A DNA stretch of 38,697 nt from Clostridia bacterium (GTDB lineage Bacteria > Bacillota > Clostridia > Oscillospirales > CAG-272): contig JAFPWV010000025.1 of assembly GCA_017412675.1 (NCBI GenBank), forward strand, positions 1-38,697, in the 5' to 3' direction. Shown piece after piece: positions 1 to 9,500 of this stretch. Both the position numbers and the translations under genes were made by a program. Positions within the stretch are counted from its first letter, which is position 1; every line of letters starts with the position of its first letter. The notes below the pieces were generated by a model, which had not been told where the DNA came from, ran no database searches, and saw nothing but the letters and a program-made list of their open reading frames with translations.

Positions 1-149
1 AAGAGATGAGCAAAACGCACGTTTGAAATGAAGCGCACGACCAGGCGGGGGGAAAAAGAGAGCGGCGGAAAGTGAGACCTGCATAAGGAGGCAATAAGAA
101 ACCAAGCCCAGCCACTGTAAGCTGTGCGGCGGTATGAATTGATGGAGAG
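1..149. other. Left flank of transposase; possible structured-RNA (group II intron-like) fragment
   Basis: No convincing coding frame is visible. The stretch is purine-rich with short G-rich blocks, and its segments around positions 80-140 (for example GTAAGCTG and GCGGCGGTATGA) remind me of the non-coding 5' part of bacterial group II introns. That is a recollection of sequence style, not an alignment. No reverse transcriptase gene follows: the transposase stop codon lies at 150. The stretch could equally be the 3' untranslated end of the insertion sequence. The terminal inverted repeat on this side could not be located. Confidence 0.25.
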
Positions 150-1397
150 TCAACCAATCCGTTTCAGCTGCTTCAGACTGCGGTAGGAGTGATGAGATTT
201 AGATTCGACAGCCGCAAGCGCCACGGCAAGCGCGGTAATGTGTGCGATCGTGTTGAGATTGGCGGCGCTGTTGCCGTTTCTGACCCAAAGTCTTTCCTGA
301 CCGGTTCCCTTGAAACGAGAATTGTATCGCTCGCACTCCGACCTCAAAGCGTAAAGACGTTTGAAACGGAAGCATTCTCTGTCAATGGACATCCGGTAAT
401 CGTCCGGGATCGACTTGTATTTCGTGCAGCCGCGGTTCTTCTTTCCGTTGTTCCAGTTCTTGTGATTGCAGGGACAGCAGCTTGTCTTGGACTGACGGAA
501 GGGACAGCAGTATTTCTGCCGGATACCTCCGTGACCATCCTTGGTTCTGCCGTCTTTGTTCATGGCAAGCCCCGCCTCACAGATCGGGTTTCCGACCGGA
601 AGGCTTTTCGGGTTCTTCATATTGCGCTTGTTCAGCGGGATGACCGCTTCGCCGTGATAAACGTCCCGGATCAGGTTGTAAATCGCCTTGACGTCATATC
701 CTTTGTCCGCAAGAAAAATACACTCTTCAAGCGGGAGCGTCTCTGCAGCGGCTTTCAGAATCTTCTCAACTACGGTTGAATCCATGACATTGGCAGGCGT
801 AGTCAGTTCGTACAGCGGGAGACCGGAGATACAGTCGACCAGAACATGGCTTTTGTAACCCCAGTAGAATTCATAATTCTTCTCGTTGTACTGGTTGGAC
901 GCCGTATGAACGCCGAGCGCGCAGTCAGGATCAGAGGATGGATGGTTTTCATTGCTGAATCTGTTCTTCTGAAAAGACTTCGGGTTGTTCTGCGCGGTGT
1001 TGGCCATAACGGGTGTGGAATCCAGCCCGATGAAGGAAGCGTCCACGATTCCGCGTTCATAAAGCTGTTTCACAAGTCCGGCCATAACCTCTTTGAGGTC
1101 GCCATTTTCAATACGCCTGAGGAATCTGTCATAAGTCCAATAAGACGGTAAGGACTTCATGATGTTGAAACCGCAGAAATGCGCGATGATCAGATTGTTT
1201 TCCAGATAGTCCGCAAGATCTGTGATCTGACTGAATCCTTCACACTTCATGACGATAAAAGCGCAGACCATGGCTTCTTTCGGATACCCTTTACGTCCGG
1301 TGTCAGCTCGCGGTAATTCAAAGTCCAGCGTACTGAAAAGGTTGTCATAGAATTTGACAACGCTTTGGGATGTGAACAGGCTCACATCCTGAATCAA
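150..1397 (-). CDS. DDE transposase (IS4/IS5/IS1182-like superfamily)
   Basis: A 415-aa transposase that would cut and join the ends of its own insertion sequence. The N-terminal 90 residues look like the helical DNA-binding region common to these families. The catalytic triad is readable as D126 (in GLDSTPV), D231 (in FLADKGYD) and E356 (in SECERYNSRFK). A cysteine cluster between the second D and the E (residues 297-324, CCPF/CCPC/GC) probably binds zinc. The frame is intact and full length, so the element could be active. Its base composition is closer to 50% GC than that of its neighbours, as expected for acquired DNA. I could not identify convincing terminal inverted repeats or a target duplication, so the exact family and ends are unassigned. 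Confidence 0.85.
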   Translation of the reverse strand: MIQDVSLFTSQSVVKFYDNLFSTLDFELPRADTGRKGYPKEAMVCAFIVMKCEGFSQITDLADYLENNLIIAHFCGFNIMKSLPSYWTYDRFLRRIENGDLKEVMAGLVKQLYERGIVDASFIGLDSTPVMANTAQNNPKSFQKNRFSNENHPSSDPDCALGVHTASNQYNEKNYEFYWGYKSHVLVDCISGLPLYELTTPANVMDSTVVEKILKAAAETLPLEECIFLADKGYDVKAIYNLIRDVYHGEAVIPLNKRNMKNPKSLPVGNPICEAGLAMNKDGRTKDGHGGIRQKYCCPFRQSKTSCCPCNHKNWNNGKKNRGCTKYKSIPDDYRMSIDRECFRFKRLYALRSECERYNSRFKGTGQERLWVRNGNSAANLNTIAHITALAVALAAVESKSHHSYRSLKQLKRIG

Positions 1398-1453
1398 TTC
1401 CTGTCGGTAGATTGCGGTCAGCCCCTTTCCGGTTGGTTTTGCTTGGTAACTTA

Positions 1454-1482
1454 ATTATACCAGATTGGGGCTCCGCTTTCTA
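1454..1482 (-). promoter_or_regulatory. Probable transposase promoter
   Basis: Read on the minus strand, a perfect TATAAT (1454-1459) lies 17 bp from a weak -35 match, TAGAAA (1477-1482). It lies about 57 nt upstream of the transposase start. The sequence to its right, up to 1590, contains no gene and presumably holds the right end of the insertion sequence. Confidence 0.5.
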
Positions 1483-1590
1483 TACACTTGAGTGATTTTT
1501 GAGTTCAGCCATGCTCTGAATCGCTTGTCTTTATTCGTTTCTTCCGGTTTTACTCATGGCTGCAGAATCTTCCGGAAAGGAGGTGTCCCG

Positions 1591-2406
1591 ATGGAGAGGC
1601 AGATCCACCTGTTTGAGGAGCCGGCCCCCGATCCGCGTCCGCCCGAGACGGTGACGTGGAATCTCTGGCACGGATGCACGAAGGTGTCCCCCGGATGCGC
1701 GCACTGCTACATGTTCCGCCGGGACGAAGGGGTGGGACGGGATCCGCGCGTTGTGTCGAAGACGCAGGCCTTCGATCTCCCCGTCCGCATCCTCCGCGCG
1801 GGGGAATTCCGCGGCCGGTACCGGATCCCGGTGGGCTCGCACTTCTATACCTGCTTTTCCTCGGACTTCTTCCACGCGGACGCGGACGGTTGGCGCCCCG
1901 CGGCGTGGGACATGATCCGGGAGCGCGCGGACTGCTCGTTCTTCATGATCACGAAGCGCCCCGAGCGGATCGGAGACCATCTTCCGCCCGACTGGGGAGA
2001 GGGCTGGGCGCACGTCACCGTTGCCGTCACCTGCGAGAATCAGGCGATGGCCGAGAAGCGGCTGCCCGTCTATCTCGCCCTGCCGCTGAAGCACCGCGCC
2101 GTCATGATCGAGCCGATGCTCTCGGCGGTGGACCTGCGGTCGAACGGCATCGCGCGCATCGAGAGCGTCAGCGTCGGCGGCGAATCGGGCCCGGACGCGC
2201 GGCCGTGCGATTTCGCGTGGGTGCTGGACGTGCGGGAGCAATGCGCTGAAAACGGCGTCGCGTTTTCCTATCATCAGACCGGCGCGCGGCTCGTCAAGGA
2301 CGGACGGGAATACCGCATCCCCCGCGCGAAGCAGCACGAACAGGCGCGGCGGGCCAACCTCGATCTCGGCGGGACGGATCGCCTCGGAGAGATCCCCGGC
2401 GAATGA
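1591..2406 (+). CDS. DUF5131 / phage Gp37-Gp68-like Fe-S protein
   Basis: A 271-aa cytoplasmic protein resembling the DUF5131 (Gp37/Gp68) family, found in phages and bacteria and thought to be radical-SAM-like, with no settled reaction. Near the N-terminus, tryptophan-rich TWNLWHGC leads into cysteines C29, C36 and C39 (CTKVSPGCAHC), which would hold a [4Fe-4S] cluster. Later landmarks typical of the family are the ITKRPER segment, the VTCENQ segment and SVGGESGPDARPC. The start at 1591 is chosen because an excellent ribosome binding site (GGAAAGGAGGT, 1573-1583) sits just before it. The open frame continues upstream to 1492 but into probable IS sequence. It stands alone between the insertion sequence and the binding-protein operon. 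Family confidence is good, but function is unknown. Confidence 0.82.
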   Translation: MERQIHLFEEPAPDPRPPETVTWNLWHGCTKVSPGCAHCYMFRRDEGVGRDPRVVSKTQAFDLPVRILRAGEFRGRYRIPVGSHFYTCFSSDFFHADADGWRPAAWDMIRERADCSFFMITKRPERIGDHLPPDWGEGWAHVTVAVTCENQAMAEKRLPVYLALPLKHRAVMIEPMLSAVDLRSNGIARIESVSVGGESGPDARPCDFAWVLDVREQCAENGVAFSYHQTGARLVKDGREYRIPRAKQHEQARRANLDLGGTDRLGEIPGE

Positions 2407-2452
2407 GATCCCGGCGGCCCCGACCGGATTGCAACATTTTATTCACCGGGCA

Positions 2453-2484
2453 TTCACAAAATATGCAAATACGGATGATATACT
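2453..2484 (+). promoter_or_regulatory. Probable promoter of the binding-protein pair (extended -10)
   Basis: TATACT at 2479-2484 is preceded by TGA, giving an extended -10 (TGnTATACT). A -35-like TTCACA lies at 2453-2458, with a spacer of 20 bp that is too long. The extended -10 may compensate for it. The site lies about 80 nt upstream of the first lipoprotein start. Confidence 0.5.
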
Positions 2485-2511
2485 TTTCATATCCGAGCAG
2501 AATAAATCCGA

Positions 2512-2540
2512 GGGAGGAACGGTTTTCATGGAATCCTCCC
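2512..2540 (+). promoter_or_regulatory. Leader hairpin GGGAGGA/TCCTCCC
   Basis: A perfect 7-bp inverted repeat (GGGAGGA at 2512-2518, TCCTCCC at 2534-2540) lies in the untranslated leader of the first solute-binding gene, 26 nt before its start codon. No U-tract follows, so it is not a terminator. It could stabilise the mRNA. No known riboswitch was recognised. Confidence 0.25.
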
Positions 2541-2566
2541 GGGAGAGCGGCACGAAAGGATGAAGT

Positions 2567-4078
2567 ATGAAGAAGATTTCTTGGAAAAGGCTGTTTTGCA
2601 TGGCCCTGGCGCTTCTGATGCTGACGCTGGTCTCCTGCAGCGAGAGCAGCAACGCGAAGGAAGACGAGAAGGTCCCCTCCGGCGCGGAAACGCCCGCCGC
2701 GGATGCGGAAATCGTCCAGGAGGACGAGACGGAGGAATCCTTTGATCCCGGCGTCCCGGTGAACGATTACGGCGGCTATACCTTCACGTTCTATATCCGC
2801 AAGTGCGGCTCGAACTTCTGGACCGTCAAGGACATCTGGGTCGAGGAGCTGAGCGGCGACGCGCTGAACGACGCGATCTACAACCGCAACGACTACATCA
2901 ACAACACCTACAACATCGAAGTCGCGCAGGAATACATGGGCGACAACGGCGCGTGCTCCTCCTACGTCGCCAAGATGGTGACGGCCGGGGAGAACATGGA
3001 CGCCGTGATTTGCAACGGCAACGACACCACCTCCATCGCGGGCAAGGGACAGCTGTTGGACCTCAAGGACGTCCCGTATCTCAACCTCGAGCAGAAGTGG
3101 TGGGACCAGAACTCCATCCACGACCTCTCCCTCTGCGGCAAGATCTTCTTCGCGGCGGGCGAGCTGACCGAGGCGGACAACAACGCCGTCAACGTCATCG
3201 CGTTCGTGAAGGACAACGTCACGGACTACCACCTCGACGACCCGTATGAGCTCGTCCGCGACGGCACCTTCACGATCGACAAATTCGTCGAGATGTCGAA
3301 CGCCGTCCTGACCGACAAGAACGGCGACGGGAAGTACAACGAAAACGACGTGATCGGCTACCTGTATTTCGGCGACTCCGGCCAGACCATGTTCAACGCG
3401 CTCGGCAACATGTGCGCGGTGCTGGACGACCAGGGCGAGCCGCAGATCACGTTCCTGACCGACCGCTCCGTCGAATCGTGGACCAAGCTCATCTCCTTCA
3501 TCCAGCAGGACTGCACGCTGTCGATGTCCACCGAGCTCAGCATGTACAAGGGCATGGGCGACTACGACGTTAAGGTCAAGATGATCGAGGGCAAGAACAC
3601 GCTGTTCTCCTGGGTGCACATGCGCGACATCGAGAACCTGCGCGAGGTGGAATCCGACTTCGGCATCCTCCCGAACCCGAAGCTCGACGAGGCGCAGGAG
3701 AACTACTGCAACGAAAACGACCCCTATGGCACGGGCTTCTTCTCCGTTCCGATCACCTGCGCGGATCCGGAACGCACGGGCATCCTCATCGAGGCCTTCT
3801 CCGCGAGAAGCATGCAGATCGTTCTGCCCGCCTACTATGACATCACCCTGCAGGGCAAGTACATGCGCGACAACGATTCGCTCGAGATGCTCGAGATCAT
3901 CTTCGACAGCGTGATCTACGACATCGGCCGCTATTACAACTGGGGCAGCATGTACGGCACCATCTCGAACATGTGGAACAATAAGGCGGATACCTTTGCC
4001 TCCTCCTTTGAGAAGAGCGTGAAGATCGTGAACAAATCCATGGAAAAGACCCTCAAGGCCTACGGTCTCGGAGACTGA
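2567..4078 (+). CDS. Extracellular solute-binding lipoprotein (SBP 1)
   Basis: A 503-aa ABC-type solute-binding lipoprotein, probably anchored on the outer face of the cytoplasmic membrane and binding an oligosaccharide or similar ligand. The signal peptide has a KKxxxKR start, a hydrophobic core and the lipobox LVSC with lipidated C24. An acidic Ser/Glu linker of about 40 residues follows, then the mature fold beginning NDYGGYTFTFYI. Residues 250-261 form an EF-hand-like loop (DKNGDGKYNEND) typical of large clostridial sugar-binding proteins. It starts after AAAGGA with a spacing of 6 nt. It is the first gene of a two-gene unit with its paralogue 27 nt downstream. No permease or ATPase gene lies nearby, so its transport partner, if any, is encoded elsewhere. 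The ligand cannot be read from sequence. Confidence 0.88.
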   Translation: MKKISWKRLFCMALALLMLTLVSCSESSNAKEDEKVPSGAETPAADAEIVQEDETEESFDPGVPVNDYGGYTFTFYIRKCGSNFWTVKDIWVEELSGDALNDAIYNRNDYINNTYNIEVAQEYMGDNGACSSYVAKMVTAGENMDAVICNGNDTTSIAGKGQLLDLKDVPYLNLEQKWWDQNSIHDLSLCGKIFFAAGELTEADNNAVNVIAFVKDNVTDYHLDDPYELVRDGTFTIDKFVEMSNAVLTDKNGDGKYNENDVIGYLYFGDSGQTMFNALGNMCAVLDDQGEPQITFLTDRSVESWTKLISFIQQDCTLSMSTELSMYKGMGDYDVKVKMIEGKNTLFSWVHMRDIENLREVESDFGILPNPKLDEAQENYCNENDPYGTGFFSVPITCADPERTGILIEAFSARSMQIVLPAYYDITLQGKYMRDNDSLEMLEIIFDSVIYDIGRYYNWGSMYGTISNMWNNKADTFASSFEKSVKIVNKSMEKTLKAYGLGD

Positions 4079-4105
4079 GCCGGAACACCGCAGCCGGAGG
4101 ATACG

Positions 4106-5638
4106 ATGATGAAAGCGTTATCTGAGAAAAGAGCGGTTTCCCTGCTCCTCGCCGCGATCCTGCTCCTCGGCGCCGTGCTTTCGTGCGCGGGTTGTGCGGG
4201 GAGCAGCCAGGAGGGCTCCGATCCCCAGCCGGACGCGACGGCCTCGGATCCGTCTGCTGACATCGGCGCGGCGGAGCCGGAGGAGACCGCGCTTGAACTG
4301 GGCCTTGACGAAAAGACGTTCGGCGGCTATACGTTCCACATCTACCAGCATTATGTGTCGAACGGCTGCCACCTCGATTTCATGGCGGAGGAAGTCACCG
4401 GCGAACCGATCAACGATGCGGATTACGAGCGCCGCACCTATACGGAGGATTTCTGCGATGTCGAGATCGTGCCGATCCGCGTCGATACGGACGCATGGAA
4501 CGGCCACAAGCAGATCGAGATCGCGGTGCAGGCGGGGACGAACGACTACGACCTGGCCGGCGTCTCCTCGTATTCCGCCGCGAACGCGCTGGTGTCCGGC
4601 CTCCTGACGGATTTGAACACCGTCGGGAATCTGGACCTCGACAAGCCGTGGTGGGACGCCTACTGCAAGAAGGAGTGCACCTTCCGGGATTCCGTCTACT
4701 TCATGACGGGGGATCTCTCCATCAACGACAACCGGGCGACCTACTGCATCTACTTCAACAAGAACCTCGCCGAGCAGTATCAGCTGCCCAACTTCTATGA
4801 CGAGGTCAAAAACAAGACATGGACGATCGACCGCTTCCGTTCCTTCGCCGAGGCCATCCCGACGGATCTCGACACGGACCAGGACGGGAACCATGTCAAC
4901 GACACCGACGACACCTACGCGATCTGGATCTGGGACGATATCATGATGGGGATCGTGAATGCCTCCGGCGTGAAGTGCGCCACGATCGAGCCCGACGGCA
5001 ACATGGTCCTGACGCTGAACTGCGAACAGCTCTACAACACGTTCGATAAGTTTGCGGAATACGCCTTTGACAAGGGGATCACCTGCCAGTATCAGCGGTC
5101 CGGTTACGATCAGGAATACGGGCAGATCGGATTCCGGGAGGGCAGAGGGCTCTTCCTGATGTCCTATCTCTACGACGCGACCGCGCTGCGCGATATGGAC
5201 GACGACTTCGGGATCCTGCCGATGATGCTGTACGACGAGGCGCAGGAGCGGTACTGCAACTCCGTCGCGTCCTACCCGTCCAGCTTCTATGTCATCCCGA
5301 TCTGCTCCTTCAGCGAAGACGAATACGCCCGGACCGGGTACATCACGCAGATGCTGGCGTACAAATCCCTTTTGACGATGACGCCCGCCTATTACGAACA
5401 GACCCTGCAGAACAAGGTCTCCCGCGACGAGGAATCCGCCGCCATGCTGGATCTGATCTTCGCCACCCGGAGCTACGACTTCGGCTGGTATTTCGAGGTC
5501 GGCAGCTATACCGGCACGATGATGGACGCGCTCAGAAGCTACAACAAGAACCTGGCGTCGAGCATCAAGGCCTCCGAGAAACTCGCGGGGAAGCTCCTCG
5601 AAAAATGCAGCCAGAAGATCCGTTCGTTCGCGCCGTAA
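4106..5638 (+). CDS. Extracellular solute-binding lipoprotein (SBP 2)
   Basis: A 510-aa paralogue of the preceding gene. The signal peptide ends in a double cysteine region (VLSC/CAGC, C27 or C30), so the lipidated residue is ambiguous. The mature region begins FGGYTFHIYQ, in register with SBP 1, and has a calcium-type acidic loop at residues 256-268 (DTDQDGNHVNDTD). Other shared blocks are the KPWWD segment, YFNKNLAEQY and the late DDDFGILPM motif. There are two adjacent ATGs (4106 and 4109). Both are served by CCGGAGGA, and the second has the more usual spacing. Cotranscription with SBP 1 is inferred from the 27-nt gap and the terminator that follows. Ligand unknown, with no permease gene nearby. 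Confidence 0.87.
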   Translation: MMKALSEKRAVSLLLAAILLLGAVLSCAGCAGSSQEGSDPQPDATASDPSADIGAAEPEETALELGLDEKTFGGYTFHIYQHYVSNGCHLDFMAEEVTGEPINDADYERRTYTEDFCDVEIVPIRVDTDAWNGHKQIEIAVQAGTNDYDLAGVSSYSAANALVSGLLTDLNTVGNLDLDKPWWDAYCKKECTFRDSVYFMTGDLSINDNRATYCIYFNKNLAEQYQLPNFYDEVKNKTWTIDRFRSFAEAIPTDLDTDQDGNHVNDTDDTYAIWIWDDIMMGIVNASGVKCATIEPDGNMVLTLNCEQLYNTFDKFAEYAFDKGITCQYQRSGYDQEYGQIGFREGRGLFLMSYLYDATALRDMDDDFGILPMMLYDEAQERYCNSVASYPSSFYVIPICSFSEDEYARTGYITQMLAYKSLLTMTPAYYEQTLQNKVSRDEESAAMLDLIFATRSYDFGWYFEVGSYTGTMMDALRSYNKNLASSIKASEKLAGKLLEKCSQKIRSFAP

Positions 5639-5677
5639 CGCGTGTGCGGGGATCTGACGGAAAACGCTTTCAAAACG

Positions 5678-5715
5678 ACACGGTGCCCCATCCGGCGGTG
5701 CCGTGTTTTCTTTTC
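5678..5715 (+). terminator. Intrinsic terminator of the SBP pair
   Basis: ACACGGTGCC (5678-5687) pairs with GGTGCCGTGT (5697-5706), including two G-U pairs, around a short loop. It is followed by TTTTCTTTT. It ends the two-lipoprotein unit just before the promoter of the next operon. Confidence 0.75.
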
Positions 5716-5750
5716 CCCGCCGGACGCCGGGAGTTTTTTCGGGAGAACCC

Positions 5751-5779
5751 TTGCGCGGTTTCATTGCGTATGGTATAAT
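5751..5779 (+). promoter_or_regulatory. Promoter of zinc-ribbon envelope operon 1
   Basis: TTGCGC (5751-5756), a 17-bp spacer and a perfect TATAAT (5774-5779). It also settles the start of the downstream gene: the in-frame ATG at 5703 lies upstream of this promoter, inside the preceding terminator, so translation must begin at 5835. Confidence 0.8.
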
Positions 5780-5834
5780 ATTCCGTAAGAGAAATGAGAT
5801 ACGCCGAGACGATCAAAAAGATTGCGAGGTTTCC

Positions 5835-6566
5835 ATGAATCAGGAAAAGGCATCCCCCGGCAGACGGGCTCTGAATACGGTTCTGCTGCTGATCAACATC
5901 GCCCTGATCGGCTGGATCGTCGTATCGTGGCGCGGTCAGGTCAAGGTACAGCCCGCAGCGGACGAATCTTCTTTCCTCGGCGCTTATGACGTCGACACGG
6001 CAGCGCTCTCCGATCCGATACCCGCCAACGAGGCAGATCCAAGCCCGGTCCCGGCAGAAGACCCGGGCATCACCTCCGGCGGCAGCGGCATGGACAGCTG
6101 GATCCTGAACGCAGACGGCAGCGGGCAGACGTCCGTTCCCCAGGACGCGGTGCAGAGGCCGTCCTTCGAAGAGCTTGAAAGCTGGAAGCAGACCATCGGC
6201 TACCTCCCGCCCGACGCCCGCGACCTCACGGATTTTGACGACATCACGGGATCCTGGAAGGGCTTCGTCCAGTACGATGCGGCGGAGGAGATGGTGAACG
6301 TCACCGTTTCCGGCTCGGCGTCGTCTCTGACGCTGACTGTGGACTGGTATATGATCCACTATTTCGGCGACGGATCCTGGGAAAACGAAGAGCAGATGGA
6401 GGACACGGCGCTGACCGGCTCGTGGTCGAACGGCGGGATGACCGTGACCGGGGCGGGGGAGATCACCTTCTATGCGTTGTTTGAATCGAACGGACAACAG
6501 GCCGCGTTCGGCGAATGGACCCTGCCCGACGGCTCGGTCGCATTGCTCGGCATGGTCAGACCATAA
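5835..6566 (+). CDS. Membrane-anchored protein with a beta-rich C-terminal domain
   Basis: A 243-aa protein, family not recognised. Residues 12-34 form one transmembrane segment (LNTVLLLINIALIGWIVVSW) without a lipobox, so it is a signal anchor with the rest outside. A Pro/Asp/Ser-rich linker follows to about residue 110. The C-terminal 100 residues have a lipocalin-like pattern of alternating strands: it begins ITGSWKGFV and ends GEWTLPDGSVALLGMV. It is the first gene of the operon, after a consensus promoter, and its stop codon is 14 nt before the giant zinc-ribbon gene, implying cotranscription and a shared job at the envelope. The start at 5835 has GCGAGGT upstream. Confidence 0.72.
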   Translation: MNQEKASPGRRALNTVLLLINIALIGWIVVSWRGQVKVQPAADESSFLGAYDVDTAALSDPIPANEADPSPVPAEDPGITSGGSGMDSWILNADGSGQTSVPQDAVQRPSFEELESWKQTIGYLPPDARDLTDFDDITGSWKGFVQYDAAEEMVNVTVSGSASSLTLTVDWYMIHYFGDGSWENEEQMEDTALTGSWSNGGMTVTGAGEITFYALFESNGQQAAFGEWTLPDGSVALLGMVRP

Positions 6567-6580
6567 GGAAGGAGCGCGAC

Positions 6581-9500
6581 ATGGCAAAATACTGCAATAA
6601 ATGCGGCGCGGCGCTGCGGGATGATGCGCGGTTCTGCGAATCCTGCGGGTCGAAGGTCCCCGAAGCGGCGCCGCCCAGACGCTTTTGTTCCTCCTGCGGG
6701 AAGGAACTGCCCGCCGATGCCGCCTTCTGCCGGTTCTGCGGCGCACAGGTGCAAAACTCTGCCCGCCGATCCTCCCGAAACGATACGCCCGCGGGTCAGA
6801 CCGCCGTGAACCGGCCTGCGCAGACCGCCGTGCCGCCATATCGGGAGCCGGTTCCTCAGACCCAGCCCGCCAAGACGAAGCCGAAGAAGAAGGGCCGCGG
6901 GCTCAGCCTGTTTCTGTCTCTTGCAATCGTGGTCGAGTTCTGCATCGCGGGGTTCAAGTACCCGGGATTTCTCCGCAAGGAAGGCGGATGGATCGAAAAC
7001 GTGATCGAGGGCGTGTCCGGCGGTATATCCGGCGGGGGCGATTCCGACGGGGAAGCGGACGACGCGCTGCCGCTCTACTACACGAAGAAACAGATCGACA
7101 ACGCGCCCGCACAAAGCCTCGGCGTCTCTCAGCGGGAACCGGCGGCAGATTTCGGCCGGGTTAGGGTGGAGATCGACGCCTGGAACCTCGACGAAGAGGA
7201 CGACACGCTGACCATGCGGGAGCTGCCGGAGCTCTCCGAAGGGGAGGAAGGCTGGGCGGTGAAGGCCTACGACTTTTCCCTCGCCTCCGGGCAGCATGAA
7301 TTCGTCACCGACGTCATGATCTCCATCCCACGCACGTACACGGACGTGCTCTCCGGGTGTGTATGGTTCAACGAAGTGAGCGGCGAGTGGGAGGACGTCT
7401 ATTACGAAGTGAGCGAGGACGGGGCGAGCTATCGCGTCTTTGCGGATCATTTCAGCCTCTTCGGCGAGAAAACCTACCGGTTCAGCGCAGACGCGCTTGC
7501 CTTCGTCGAGTTGGACGGTCCCTCCGTCGGTCTGAACGACGGCGTTTTTGTGGAGGTTCGGAAGCCGGACGTAAACCGCATGAACTGGCCGGTGAAGGTC
7601 GATTACGACCGCCTGTGGAATCTGTATCAGAAGAAGACGGAGGAGGATATCCGGAATCTGGGAAATTCTATCCAGGCCGTCATGCAGCACAGCGACGACA
7701 TCGCCGCCTCCAAGGCCGCTTACGATAAGCTCGACAACATACAGGACGTATTCGGGGATGTGAGCGGAGCCGCAGGCGCGCTCGGGCTTCCGAATGACCT
7801 TGCCGAAGGCGTTTTGAACATGACCGAAGAAGCGGACGATCTGATGGGGGATTTCATGGATAACCTTGATATCCTTCTGACGGCGCTCAAGATCTGCGAG
7901 GAGGCTAAACGCGGCAACTACACCTTCGGAGAAGTGCTCAAAGACCTACCCAAGGCGACGATGAATCATATGGACGATATCGCCAACATCGGCGTGAGCA
8001 CCCTCGCGGGCATTTATCTGGCGCCCTGGGCTGCCGCGCTGGTCGGCACGACGATGTGGGTCACCGGGAAGCTGTCCGAAATGGATCTCGGGAACGGCAA
8101 GTACACCGATCCGAAGCTCGAAACAATCCACCAGTATTTCTGCACGCTCCGCACAACGCAAATGGTCTACGGCGACCCGATCACCGACAAATATACGCTG
8201 GAACACTATTTTGATGGCCAGAGAAACAGCAAAAAGAAACAGACAGTCCCCATGCAGAAACCTGCCTCGATGACGGAGGAGGATTTTAAGATCCTGAAGG
8301 AAATCGTCCAAAAGAACCCGCTCAACCGCTCCCTCAAGGGGACGTACAACACCGCGACCGGCTGGTACAGCCACATGACCGCCAAAGACGAAGAAGCGGA
8401 AGTGATCTATTCGAAGGGTTGGGCGGAGGCGTTTGAAGCCATACTGACGATAAGCGCCGACGACGGACCGGAATATCTGAAAACCGTTCTCGACGAGTTT
8501 TACTGGAGTTACGCCTATGCCTTCTGGGGGCTGGATGAGGAGTATATCCTGAATCCGATCTGCAGCCGGTTCTGGTCCACGGCCAAGGAGGGATCGTACA
8601 GAACCATCAAAGAAGTGAACGACGGCAAAGAAGTGAAAGACAAAGACAAAATCCGGTGCACGACGGATTTCGTCAATCTTCTGAAACAGGAAACCAAACC
8701 GATCCTTCTCGGGATCCTCGAGGAGATGAGGCGGGACAGCTGCACAGCCTTGAAGCGGGAAATGGAGAAAAAACTCCTCCCGCTGCTCAACTGCGAACTG
8801 ACCTTCCATGTTGTGGACGAAAACCTGCCCGCCGGCGCGAGCTTCCAAAACTCCATGTACTGTAAGGATTGGACAACCATCAACTCCAATCAGTATTATG
8901 TCAGAAACTATGCGGACAAGGGCTTCGATAAGAAGGAGTTCATCACGCCCATGCGCTTCGACGCGGCGAAAGAGGCGTGCTTCCTCCCGCTACTGCCTTC
9001 CTATAAAGTGACGGAAGAAGCGGGACTTCTCGTCAAAAACTCCGTCAAGAATTACTATCCCTACACGACGGATTTTATCCCCCGGCCGGAGAAGAAAGGC
9101 GACGTGGTGTACCGATGTACCTATTACCACTATCTGATGATGGGTGCGCCGACTGTGATGTTTTTCAAGGACGTGAGAAAAATGAGCGCGGCTGCCGACG
9201 AGCCGGAAATCCCCGGCAAGATCGTGATGCCGGAGCTGACTAAATCCGCAACCAGAACCATCAAGGAACCCTATACCGGGGAAAAGCGCCGGATCACCGA
9301 ACAGATCCCGATAAGAAAGGCCGACGTTCAGGTGATCGTCCCCCGGAGCGTGGGGACAGTTTTCAAGTTCTTCGATCTGAACCATTACTACTTCGACAGC
9401 GGCAGCGACGCCGCGACGATGATGCTCGTCTATCTCGAGGAAGCGCTCAAAACCATGGAAATCACCCTCGCGGCGGACGGGAGCTTCTCCGTGACCGGAA

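Noticed and set aside
100-1500. Terminal inverted repeats of the insertion sequence
   Set aside because: Only short matches (such as ACCAAGC, or an AGARAGCGG-like match) were found on the two sides. These are too short to define the ends.
5703-5834. An N-terminal extension of the membrane protein starting at 5703
   Set aside because: The extension crosses the preceding terminator and the promoter at 5751-5779, so it cannot be translated from that transcript.
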